In this document: positions 18,101 through 24,377 of the stretch, piece by piece
Layout: each line of letters opens with the position of its first letter
Position numbering within the stretch: the stretch's first letter is position 1
DNA from: Bryobacterales bacterium
Lineage (GTDB): Bacteria > Acidobacteriota > Terriglobia > Bryobacterales > Bryobacteraceae
Direction of reading: 5' to 3'
NCBI GenBank assembly: GCA_003170295.1
Contig: PNAJ01000162.1
Coordinates: 1 to 64,000 of the forward strand
DNA: 64,000 bases
The notes under the pieces: model-generated
Told to the model about the DNA's origin: nothing
Seen by the model: the letters and a program-made list of their open reading frames with translations, nothing else
Database searches by the model: none
Translations under genes and position numbers: made by a program

Positions 18101-18744
18101 ATCATCGTCAGGCCGCCGTAAAGCTGCGCGCCTTGCGCCGACATCGTCCCGATAGGGCCGGTATTGCTCTGGGTCACCAAACTGCTGAACATCGACTGGG
18201 ATAGACCGGAAGCGTTCCCCATGCCCGGCATGATCTTCATCAGCTCCGCGGCATCGCGTCCCTGAATGGCGAGTTCCGTGATCATGTGCTCATTCAGCGT
18301 GTGGCTCACTGCGCCAGTATCTGTCGGCACCGTGATCTCCGACCCCACCACGAATATTTCCTGGTTTTCCGAGCCAACTTGTAACGAGATGTTCGGGATA
18401 CTTAAATTGTTCCCCTGCGTCATCGTAATCGTCTTCTGCTCCCAGGATCTGAACCCTTTGGCCGCGACAATCACTGTATAGGTGGCGGGCTGGACGGCCG
18501 CGAAGCTGAAAAACCCACTGTTGTTCGAGACCGATTCCCGCTTTACCTGAGTGGCATCGTCGGTGAGCGTCACGGTAGCTTTCGGAACGACTGCGCCGCT
18601 CGCGTCAACCACGGTGCCGCTGATGTTTCCAGTGGCGTTCTGGCCAAGCAGAGAAAACGTGCCGAATAGGACCGCCAACAGCAGAGCTGTAACGGTGTAG
18701 GCGTGGGACCGGAAGATCCGCATGGATCTTACTGCTTCTAACAT
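15157..18744 (-). CDS. TonB-dependent receptor with carboxypeptidase-regulatory domain (Oar-like)
   Basis: The product has 1195 residues. It has a signal peptide (M-R-I-F-R-S-H-A-Y-T, hydrophobic core, L-L-G-Q), then a carboxypeptidase-regulatory domain at about 40-120 (G-x-I-S-G-T-V-V-D-A-S-G-A-V-V-P). A plug-like segment follows at about 130-260, then a long beta-barrel rich in aromatic alternation, ending in E-F-A-V-R-F-M-F, the terminal aromatic expected of outer-membrane barrels. The length fits the Oar-like receptors that are numerous in Solibacter. ATG 18744 has GGGGGA upstream; ATG 18723 is an alternative. The neighbouring divergent gene encodes a malectin-domain regulator, so a carbohydrate ligand is a reasonable guess. 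The CRTAC1 gene lies downstream on the same strand. Confidence 0.9.
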   Translation of the reverse strand: MLEAVRSMRIFRSHAYTVTALLLAVLFGTFSLLGQNATGNISGTVVDASGAVVPKATVTLTDDATQVKRESVSNNSGFFSFAAVQPATYTVIVAAKGFRSWEQKTITMTQGNNLSIPNISLQVGSENQEIFVVGSEITVPTDTGAVSHTLNEHMITELAIQGRDAAELMKIMPGMGNASGLSQSMFSSLVTQSNTGPIGTMSAQGAQLYGGLTMMADGASLLDPGNMGTQTANINQNQIQEVSLMTSAYGAEYAKGPIVFQAIGKSGSSSYHGGAYLYARNGVFNSADSYFKSINVPKANDSYYYPGGDIGGPVVIPGLRFNKNHDKLFFYAAYEYMAQNPEGSINQRFIPTAQMMQGNFSPAYLASLGSNFANGPFANNSVQPCQNTCTNNVTFPGGIIPLTMIDQNSLALYKTMPQPNTTPQSTPSGANYTQLLNLPVNRWELRLRGDYNISQKTKAYFSWNKQNETDLNPNNIWWGTGNDLPYPTQMPAHQVSNVYSANVTHIFSPTLTNEVVFADASFLNPIAMSNPAAVDPGKLGFSMTGLFKDAYAPQIPNTLSWSKAVPGYFAPTFGQAFQGGDFGKLSQAPNFSDNLTKVAGTHMLKFGFYWDYARNWQANSNFIDANQGVIEFETYGANTTSNGAADFATGRLAGFAQQSSAPVQDVRFYQYAFYANDQWKVSRRLTLTLGLRFDHLGNWVPTNNSLGLAVWNPATYNNTSSAPGWTGLLWHGINSAIPMSGVPSKSFFVEPRVGVAYDLFGDGKTVLRGGFGIYRYQASANNISSANYNAPLNVSVQATTWNCCIGYNSFNQFSPSTGAAGLGGSANGVDQEGDSRTPYSMTYNFTISQRAPWRSVFEIQYSGSASRDQILDGSLSDQNLIPIGSFFKPDPLTGQIVSPYASSGFNANDYYRFHNYTGIQLFSHGGYTNYNGFITTWQKQTGRTTFTTNYTFSKVMGTRDGQTFNGNSAGNSMYPYSLGANYGVLAYDHTHIFNAAYVVNLPSPIHGNHVLEGAVNGWEFSGITQLQSGPPLQPLTNGLNASFGNNAPGQSTSATTYLGTNSMNLLPVLTCDPRTGLKSGQYFNPNCFGPPVPGQVGNIIWPYIKGPALFNSDLSLYKNFKIREKQKLQLRFEAFNFLNHPLPEFNATGSGSDTTLRFSNSSGNLTQTNQNALTSGTPLYTVNRRVIEFAVRFMF

Positions 18745-18914
18745 GGTTGTTCCCCCAAAGGAAAATGTAACAAAACAGGACTGGAAGCCATTCTAGTTGG
18801 TGGCTACTAGTATTTATAGGTTATTCCGGTTACCTCAACGCAACAAATGTCAGTTACATAGTGATTCCAACAACGTACAAGGAATATACTATAGCGTTAC
18901 ACGCGGGCTTGTGG

Positions 18915-18920
18915 TATACT
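18915..18920 (+). promoter_or_regulatory. -10 box, leaderless, for the malectin regulator
   Basis: TATACT ends seven bases before ATG 18928. A second TATACT lies at 18885-18890. No good -35 is visible. The 183-base gap must also hold the promoter of the divergent TonB receptor. Confidence 0.5.
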
Positions 18921-18927
18921 TCGCCCA

Positions 18928-20511
18928 ATGTTTGAGGTTAAAGCCACCCCGTCCGCGGCGGAAGCGAAGGCGGAATTCGAGTCCGTTCTAGCGTCGACGT
19001 TGTTCGTTCGCTCCCCGAGATTGTCGCGATTGCTCCAGTATCTTTCGACCAAGTATCTGGAAGGAGCGGCACAGGAAATCAAGGAATATCAGATCGGAGT
19101 CGAGGTGCTGAGCCGCCCGGCTACGTTCGACCCGGCCGAAGACGCCGGCGTGCGAGTAGAGGCACACCGGCTGCGAAAGCGGCTCCGCGATTTTTACGAA
19201 ACAGAGGGCAGTTCTCACCGCCTTCGGATCGACGTGCCTCTGGGGCATTATGCCGTCGTCTTTCAGTCCATGCCGGACGAACCGGCTCCGAACCCGGCTT
19301 TGAACAAGGACGAGGAGATTCAGCGCAATTCGCCCCGCACAGTATTGTCTGGACCAGTCAATTCGCCGGCTCGCCGACACATCGACTATCGGATCGCCGG
19401 ATTTGCTCTCCTGACAGTGGGCTTGGTCACGGCTGCTGCGATCGTGGCGCGCAGCAGGATTCGCGACACACCGGATGCTCCGGTTTCAGCCAGAGCTTCC
19501 AATGCGACGGTTGCTGCAGCGTCGAATGTCGCAAGAATTGAGACGCCTGCCCTCGCGGCACATAGTTCGATTCGCATCGCTTGCGGGCGAACCAAGCCCC
19601 AGATGGACCGCTGGGGCGAAGTATGGGATGCGGACCGGGACTACCAGGGAGGCGCGCCCTTCGAAATGCCGCGGCAGTATATCGCCCGCGCGTTTGACCC
19701 GAAGATTTTCCAGGCCGGCCGTACGGGAAATTTCACCTACACGATTCCGCTCGGCCCGGGAGTCTATGAGTTGCACCTCTACTTCATCGAAGGCACCTTC
19801 GGCCCCGCGCTCGCGGGCGGCGGCGAGAACAGCCGGCTTTTTGACGTGCTGGTGAACGGCAAGCTGCTCCTGACTCGTTTCGACGTTTATTCCGATGCTG
19901 GCGGCTCGAACATCGCGGATGTCCGGGTGTTTAAAGACATCTCTGCGGGCGATGACCACGCGTTGACTCTGACGTTCCGCAGCTCCACCGACCTGGCACT
20001 CCTAAACGCGATCGAGCTTACTCCGGCGATTTCGCACCGTCTGAATCCAATTCGAATCATTGCGCAAGAAAGCTTCTATACGGATTCGACCGGAGCCGTG
20101 TGGAAGCCAGACCGCTATTACAACGGCGGACAGAGTGCGAACCATTCCGTCGTACTACGTGGCACCCGCGATCCCGATCTATTCGCCCGCGAACGCTATG
20201 GGCACTTCGATTATGCGATCCCCGTGGACAAGGGAACCTACCGCTTATCGTTGTATTTCGCCGAGGAGTATTTTGGCCCTATCTCCCCGCATGGCGGACA
20301 GGTGGGAACGCGAGTCTTTGACGTGATCTGCAATGGCTTGTCGCTGCTCCGTGACTTCGACTTGTTGAAAACCGCTGGAGAAAACCAAGCCGTGGTCCAG
20401 ACATTTCATGGACTGACACCCAACGGCCAGGGCACGCTGCTGGTATCGTTCAATCCCATCCACGACTACGCGTCGCTGTATGCACTCGAAGTCATCGATG
20501 AGTCGAACTGA
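18928..20511 (+). CDS. Membrane-anchored regulator: N-terminal DNA-binding-like domain, TM helix, two malectin domains
   Basis: The product has 527 residues. Residues about 12-115 carry a pattern recurrent at the N-terminus of acidobacterial regulators: S-P-R-L-S-R-L-L-Q-Y-L, E-I-K-E-Y-Q-I-G-V-E-V, F-D-P-A-E-D-A-G-V-R-V-E-A-x-R-L-R-x-R-L and G-H-Y-A-V. I infer this is a winged-helix-like cytoplasmic module. One hydrophobic segment follows at about 155-172. Two malectin-type carbohydrate-binding domains occupy about 215-370 and 375-525; each has R-x-x-A-x-(G/E), D-R-x-Y-x-G-G, Y-x-x-x-L-Y-F-x-E-x-x-F-G-P and R-x-F-D-V. The topology suggests a ToxR/CadC-style one-component sensor of external sugars. 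It is divergent from the TonB receptor gene, its likely target. The malectin fold is well supported; the sensing role is inferred. Confidence 0.8.
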   Translation: MFEVKATPSAAEAKAEFESVLASTLFVRSPRLSRLLQYLSTKYLEGAAQEIKEYQIGVEVLSRPATFDPAEDAGVRVEAHRLRKRLRDFYETEGSSHRLRIDVPLGHYAVVFQSMPDEPAPNPALNKDEEIQRNSPRTVLSGPVNSPARRHIDYRIAGFALLTVGLVTAAAIVARSRIRDTPDAPVSARASNATVAAASNVARIETPALAAHSSIRIACGRTKPQMDRWGEVWDADRDYQGGAPFEMPRQYIARAFDPKIFQAGRTGNFTYTIPLGPGVYELHLYFIEGTFGPALAGGGENSRLFDVLVNGKLLLTRFDVYSDAGGSNIADVRVFKDISAGDDHALTLTFRSSTDLALLNAIELTPAISHRLNPIRIIAQESFYTDSTGAVWKPDRYYNGGQSANHSVVLRGTRDPDLFARERYGHFDYAIPVDKGTYRLSLYFAEEYFGPISPHGGQVGTRVFDVICNGLSLLRDFDLLKTAGENQAVVQTFHGLTPNGQGTLLVSFNPIHDYASLYALEVIDESN

Positions 20512-20910
20512 ACCTGGATTTTCGGCGCTCCAGAAAATCTTACGAAGTAATTCTTACGGCACAGTAAAAGTATCGTATTATCCATGGTTTAGATCAGAGC
20601 TTTTCCTCATCCTACCGAGAGGCAAACAGGTGGTTCTAGGACTGCTATGTCTTTGGCATTCAAGGTGCTATCCTTCTCGCTTACCTTGATTAGAAAGAGC
20701 AACAGGCTAAGGCTTTTGACTGGCGAGTCCTACGTGCAAAATTTGCCAGGTCCGGGGGAAAGCGCGAGCCTTCTCCCTAATGCACTTACACCAATTGCCG
20801 ATGGTTGAACATTACGGTCTCCTCCATCACTCGCGATCGATGGATTTAGATTTCTGCAATGCTCAAGCTTTTCGCGCAGTCGGACGATTGAGAAACGAGG
20901 ACTATTTAGA
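20512..20910. other. 399-base intergenic region upstream of the redox trio
   Basis: It is AT-richer than its surroundings and has no supportable reading frame. TTGACT at about 20717 is followed 17 bases later by AAATTT, a poor -10. GAGG lies 11 bases before ATG 20911. A small CTGGA/TCCAG hairpin lies just after the malectin gene. I see no clear terminator or operator. Confidence 0.4.
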
Positions 20911-22005
20911 ATGATGACTCGCACATTCCTGGTCGCACTGATCGGTCTCTCCATGGGATCTTTCGGATGGGCCGACAATCCAAACAAGCCAGACGACAAC
21001 ACCACTCCTCCCAGCGCGGAAACCAGTGTTTCGCCCTTACCGACGATCACCGGCGGCCTGGTTTTTAACTCTACGTTCACCCCCGGTACTCAGAGCTATT
21101 CGCCAGTCGTGAACCCGATTGTCCTGGTGCCACTTGGGAATCGCTTTCTGTTTGAAAGCGAATACAACGTCAACAGCGATTTGACCCGCGACCACGGCGC
21201 CTGGAATCCACGGCAGCTGAACAGGGAAATCGAGTACATGCAGCTCGATTACATGGTCAATCCGCACCTCACCATCGTGGTCGGACGAGTTTTCACTCCG
21301 TTCGGTATCTACATTGAACGATATCATCCGGAGTGGATTCGCGATCTGCAGGTCGCGCCGATCATTTTCGGAATCAGCCACCAACAAAGCATGGGAGCCG
21401 AGTTGCGCGGCGCCGTGCATCTCAATTCTAAAGTGGATCTGACTTATACCGGATTCTACGCCTTCAATTCCACCATCAACTATTTTACCGGAGATCGCGG
21501 ATTGGGCGGACGCACCAGCCTCTTTTTCCCCGAAAAGGGCGTGGAGGCCGGTTTTTCCTATAATCGCCGCCTGGGGGACAATCGCTTCAATCTTTATGCA
21601 TTCGACGGCACCTGGAACATGAAGTCGATTCCCCTCGACCTGCGCACGGAGGTTTTCAAGACGGGCATGTTGGGGAACGGCTACTGGGTGGAAGGGGCCT
21701 ACCGTTTGAACAAGCACTCGCACAATTCCTTCCTGCGTAAATCGCAGGTGGTTCTGCGGGGCGAGCAATACTTCACGCCGAGCGCGGCCGACATGGCCAT
21801 GACCAGCATGTCCGGCATGATGATGGGCGACAATTTTCTTCCGGACCAGAACACCACGCGTGGTTTTGCGGGCTGGAATTATTGGGTGAGCGATGCGGTG
21901 AAGCTCAGCTTCGCGTTCGGCCGCTCCTTCGCATTGGGGGAAAATCAGAACATTTATTCGCTTGGTATCACTTATCGATTCGCTACGGGAGGTTCCGAGA
22001 AATGA
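20911..22005 (+). CDS. Outer-membrane beta-barrel (porin-like) with a methionine-rich loop
   Basis: The 364-residue product has a signal peptide ending G-W-A-D, a proline/threonine-rich linker, then alternating amphipathic strands to the C-terminal Y-S-L-G-I-T-Y-R-F-A. It has strand signatures such as G-R-V-F-T-P-F-G-I-Y and several Y-N-x-R/F-G-R-S-F repeats. Residues about 288-302 form a methionine-rich stretch (M-A-M-T-S-M-S-G-M-M-M-G-D), seven Met in 13 positions, predicted to sit in a loop. Its stop overlaps the next start (ATGA), coupling it to a c-type cytochrome and then a CuA cupredoxin. Met-rich loops bind Cu(I) in known copper proteins, so copper passage or storage is a possible role; this is inference. 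Confidence 0.75.
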   Translation: MMTRTFLVALIGLSMGSFGWADNPNKPDDNTTPPSAETSVSPLPTITGGLVFNSTFTPGTQSYSPVVNPIVLVPLGNRFLFESEYNVNSDLTRDHGAWNPRQLNREIEYMQLDYMVNPHLTIVVGRVFTPFGIYIERYHPEWIRDLQVAPIIFGISHQQSMGAELRGAVHLNSKVDLTYTGFYAFNSTINYFTGDRGLGGRTSLFFPEKGVEAGFSYNRRLGDNRFNLYAFDGTWNMKSIPLDLRTEVFKTGMLGNGYWVEGAYRLNKHSHNSFLRKSQVVLRGEQYFTPSAADMAMTSMSGMMMGDNFLPDQNTTRGFAGWNYWVSDAVKLSFAFGRSFALGENQNIYSLGITYRFATGGSEK

Positions 22006-22313
22006 AATCCACACTTGCTATTGCATTCTTAACATCTTTACTGATGGCTGTTCCCGCGGCAGCTGGGAATCCGTCAAAAACGCCGCATTCGCACGAGATT
22101 GACGGTGAAGCGGCATACAAGGCCAACTGTACGCGTTGCCACATCGCCATCCACACCTACTCGGCTCGGTCGGAGCGCACCATGATCAGCCATATGCGCG
22201 TGAGGGCCAACCTGACGAAGGATGAGGCGGACGCGATCTTCCAGTACATGGCTGGAGAACAGAAGCCCAAGGCGGCTCCGACCCATACCGCGAAAGGGGC
22301 CGCGATTCCATGA
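22002..22313 (+). CDS. Small exported mono-haem c-type cytochrome
   Basis: The start at ATG 22002 overlaps the barrel gene's stop (ATGA), although the frame is open from 21882. The 103-residue product has a signal peptide (M-K-S-T-L-A-I-A-F-L, ending A-A-A-G). A single haem motif, C-T-R-C-H, lies near residue 46, followed by an amphipathic helix and A-I-F-Q-Y-M, with a Met that could be the distal ligand. The fold resembles class I cytochrome c. The stop overlaps the next gene's start in the same ATGA fashion. It probably passes electrons to or from the CuA protein in the periplasm. Confidence 0.85.
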   Translation: MKSTLAIAFLTSLLMAVPAAAGNPSKTPHSHEIDGEAAYKANCTRCHIAIHTYSARSERTMISHMRVRANLTKDEADAIFQYMAGEQKPKAAPTHTAKGAAIP

Positions 22314-22714
22314 AGCGATTTGTCACTCATACCGCCGCCGCCTGGTTCCTGGCGGGCGTCCTCATGCCTGGAGCATCCATTCCTCGGGGCCGGCTGGTGG
22401 AACTGACCGCCGATAAGGATAATGTCTTCAAGATACCGGGACAGAAGAAGGCGATCATCTACGCCAAGGTGGGCGAGCCTCTTCACATCAGAATCACTTC
22501 GCATCGAGGCGGAGAAGCGGCCCGCGATGGCGCGGTTCACAGTTTCGTGATCAAGAAGTTGCGCGATCAGGGTTGGGATCTTCGCTTGATGGAGGGCGTC
22601 CAGGAATTCGATGTATCGGCGCCCCCCACGCCCGGCGAATACCTGGTCGAATGCACTGTGAAATGCGGACAGGGGCATGAAGACATGAATATGAAGCTGG
22701 TCGTCACCAAGTAA
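22310..22714 (+). CDS. Exported CuA-type cupredoxin (COX2-like copper protein)
   Basis: The 134-residue product has a signal peptide, then a cupredoxin fold. All CuA ligands are visible: His in D-G-A-V-H-S-F-V-I, then C-T-V-K-C-G-Q-G-H-E-D-M, matching C-x3-C-x3-H-x2-M of cytochrome oxidase subunit II and nitrous oxide reductase. It lacks the two N-terminal TM helices of COX2, so it is a soluble or secreted one-domain CuA protein. It is third in an ATGA-coupled operon with the Met-rich barrel and a mono-haem cytochrome. No oxidase subunit I or nosZ is present. The function is probably electron transfer or copper handling. A degenerate copy of its last codons occurs at 23100. Confidence 0.88.
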   Translation: MKRFVTHTAAAWFLAGVLMPGASIPRGRLVELTADKDNVFKIPGQKKAIIYAKVGEPLHIRITSHRGGEAARDGAVHSFVIKKLRDQGWDLRLMEGVQEFDVSAPPTPGEYLVECTVKCGQGHEDMNMKLVVTK

Positions 22715-22725
22715 GCTTCCGTTAG
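22691..22725 (+). repeat. Direct repeat, copy 1 (3' end of the cupredoxin gene)
   Basis: It covers the codons for M-K-L-V-V-T-K, the stop and the next 12 bases. About 32 of 36 aligned positions match 23100-23135. Confidence 0.7.
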
Positions 22726-22757
22726 TCGTTCGGGAATAGAGAAAGTCTACTCGTCTA

Positions 22758-22791
22758 TCTACGTTGACACGACTGTCGACGCGGCACGCCT
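22758..22791 (-). repeat. Dispersed 34-bp repeat, copy 2
   Basis: Reverse-complement match (33/34) to 13040-13073. It is placed just before the MITE-like element. Confidence 0.75.
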
Positions 22792-22807
22792 CCCGGCGAT
22801 ATTGCTC

Positions 22808-22963
22808 CTAGTATAGTGCGTCTCACAGATTGAGCAGTATGTGGGGGCGGACGCCCTCGTCCGCGCCGGACCCCTTGGTCCGGCTGTTCGGCTGCAACCA
22901 AAGGCCGACGAGGGCGTCGGGCCGCGGACAGGGGTCCGCCCCATTTCTGACGCACTATACTAG
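22808..22963. mobile_element. MITE-like element with 15-bp terminal inverted repeats
   Basis: CTAGTATAGTGCGTC (22808-22822) is repeated perfectly in inverted orientation at 22949-22963. The 126-bp interior is almost wholly palindromic, with GCGGACGCCCTCGTCCGC, CCGGACCCCTTGGTCCGG and GGCCGACGAGGGCGTCGG. It has no coding capacity. CTAG ends and TA borders recall IS630/Tc1-like or IS5-type ends, but no transposase is nearby. It shares its core with the repeats at 10477 and 26246, yet its ends differ from the latter. Confidence 0.7.
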
Positions 22964-23012
22964 CGCACGGATCGCCGAATCCCCGCACTCACGTGACGGG
23001 GTTATTCGATCG

Positions 23013-23090
23013 CTAGGCTGCGCGGCGCTCCTTCAACGAGCCGATAAGTACGAGCGCTCCACTGCCCAATGCCACGTTCGTACGGTAGTG
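23013..23090 (-). pseudogene. Relic of a PEP-CTERM gene 3' end
   Basis: On the minus strand the last codons read A-L-G-S-G-A-L-V-L-I-G-S-L-K-E-R-R-A-A, stop. The intact PEP-CTERM gene at 23245 ends A-L-C-G-G-A-L-V-L-L-G-F-L-K-K-R-R-A. The V-P-E-P-A-T signature and the rest of a gene are missing, so this is a decayed terminal fragment, probably from a duplication. Confidence 0.6.
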
Positions 23091-23099
23091 AAATCCCTC

Positions 23100-23135
23100 A
23101 TGAAGCTCGTCGTCACAAAAGTGAGCTTCCGTTAG
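23100..23135 (+). repeat. Direct repeat, copy 2 (stray copy of the cupredoxin 3' end)
   Basis: Imperfect copy of 22691-22725. It reads M-K-L-V-V-T-K-V-S-F-R, stop, because of one inserted base and one substitution at the old stop. The two copies bracket the 34-bp repeat, the MITE-like element and the PEP-CTERM relic. Confidence 0.65.
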
Positions 23136-23148
23136 CCGGGAAAAAGAA

Positions 23149-23176
23149 AAAGCCGTGCAGCCAGATGCACGGCTTT
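23149..23176. terminator. Bidirectional terminator
   Basis: AAAGCCGTGCA and TGCACGGCTTT form an 11-bp perfect stem with a 6-base loop, flanked by A-rich sequence on one side and TTTGTTT on the other. It suits both the minus-strand PEP-CTERM gene and plus-strand transcripts from the redox trio. Confidence 0.75.
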
Positions 23177-23244
23177 GTTTCGTTAATCTACTGCACGGAG
23201 CGCAACGTAACGGGGCTGGCGACGTTGGCCCTTTTCCGGGCAGA

Positions 23245-23946
23245 CTAGGCGCGGCGCTTTTTGAGAAAACCCAGGAGCACCAGTGCTCCACCGCACAATG
23301 CCAGAGTCGCGGGCTCCGGAACGGCGGAGGTGTTTTGCTCAAAAAACTGCTCCTGGAAGTTTTGCAGTTGTCCGCCACCGGAGGTGGTGAAGTGCGCACT
23401 CGTCGATATGGTGTTAGTATTTGCAAAAGCTAAATTAGTTGTCTCATTACCTGTATTCGGAGCATTGACGGTCAGCATTCCCTCTGACGTCGTCTCGTTA
23501 ATGGCTGTGGCATTGGGAACAGACCCTGAGTTTTCCTGGAGGTTCGTTTTGTACATCATCTGATTTGAACTGTCAAACGCAGATCCGCAAAGGCCGTCGG
23601 AGGCGCAATTCGGGTCAATCGTAACATTATAGGAAAGTGTAAAGGCGCTTGTCCAGGCTCCCTGCGTTCCCGCCAGTGAAAACAACCAACCATGAACGTC
23701 ACTGCCACCGGACACGCCCGAGAATTGATGCGTAACCTGAACCAAATTCGCCGCCTGCTGCCCGGTCGTGTTCCCGGTGTATGTAAAAGCCGAGAAGACC
23801 TTGTCCAGATGCTGGCACCCGCCTGTGGCGCTGTCTGTGATAAGGTCTTGCAGTGTTACTGCAGCCATGCAATCCGCAAAGGGAGATGCCCATGCACCCA
23901 TGCTAAAAAGGACCATCATGACCGATCCGACTAGAATTTTTTTCAT
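23245..23946 (-). CDS. PEP-CTERM sorting-domain secreted protein
   Basis: The 233-residue product has a signal peptide (M-K-K-I-L-V-G-S-V-M-M-V, ending A-W-A-S) and a Ser/Thr/Asn-rich beta-type body. The canonical exosortase tail is at the end: V-P-E-P-A-T-L-A-L-C-G-G, then a hydrophobic helix and K-K-R-R-A. Four cysteines in the body (near 26, 44, 114, 120) could form disulphides. ACGGAG lies upstream of the start. The mature domain matches no family I recognise. PEP-CTERM proteins are processed by exosortase and are associated with exopolysaccharide or biofilm; neither exosortase nor the PrsK/PrsR pair is in this window. Confidence 0.88.
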   Translation of the reverse strand: MKKILVGSVMMVLFSMGAWASPFADCMAAVTLQDLITDSATGGCQHLDKVFSAFTYTGNTTGQQAANLVQVTHQFSGVSGGSDVHGWLFSLAGTQGAWTSAFTLSYNVTIDPNCASDGLCGSAFDSSNQMMYKTNLQENSGSVPNATAINETTSEGMLTVNAPNTGNETTNLAFANTNTISTSAHFTTSGGGQLQNFQEQFFEQNTSAVPEPATLALCGGALVLLGFLKKRRA

Positions 23947-24377
23947 AATTGAGATCTCCGTTTTTCCATCATTTTCTACTTGAGACGCTGCTGCCCTAGC
24001 CTCCCTAAGGTGCCCGCCCCACGTCCACTAGAGGCTGTCAGAGGAAACTTCGTTTCCAACATTTATCCGTCCTCCAGCTTGCTCCGATAAACAAGCAAAT
24101 CTAAGCTTATACCAGAAAGTGCGTTTTGAAAAGAGAAATTTGCATCGAACAGCGCAAGTAGTACCACCGGGCTGTTCGGGCTGCCGTCCTGTATCTTCTA
24201 GTACTTACAAGCCCTTGTTACAAACCGCGGGGATGATGTATATTTGCTTGCGTAGGGGGAAGGCCCTATCCCTTTGGCAGATAAAGACCTGAAACGATTT
24301 CCGATGGGCCCTAATCCATTGACTGGAGAGCCGGGAATGCCCAGTTTAGGATTCGGGACCTCCCGTTTTCAGCGCTT
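23947..24377. other. 431-base intergenic region between divergent genes
   Basis: On the minus strand a TATAAG-like -10 lies near 24107-24112, which would give the PEP-CTERM gene a leader of about 150 bases. That leader contains the hairpin GGAAAC-TTC-GTTTCC (24043-24057). On the plus strand, before 24378, are GC-rich imperfect repeats but no recognisable promoter or known riboswitch. Confidence 0.4.

Noticed and set aside
22840..22945. Palindromic repeats considered as a CRISPR array
   Set aside because: Units are adjacent inverted palindromes, not regularly spaced direct repeats with unique spacers, and no cas gene is near.
23013..23426. 137-codon minus-strand frame spanning the PEP-CTERM relic
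   Set aside because: Only the last about 20 codons are PEP-CTERM-like; the rest is an out-of-frame overlap of the intact PEP-CTERM gene.
24240..24377. GC-rich leader considered as a riboswitch
   Set aside because: I could not match it to cyclic-di-GMP, cobalamin, TPP or SAM aptamer core motifs.
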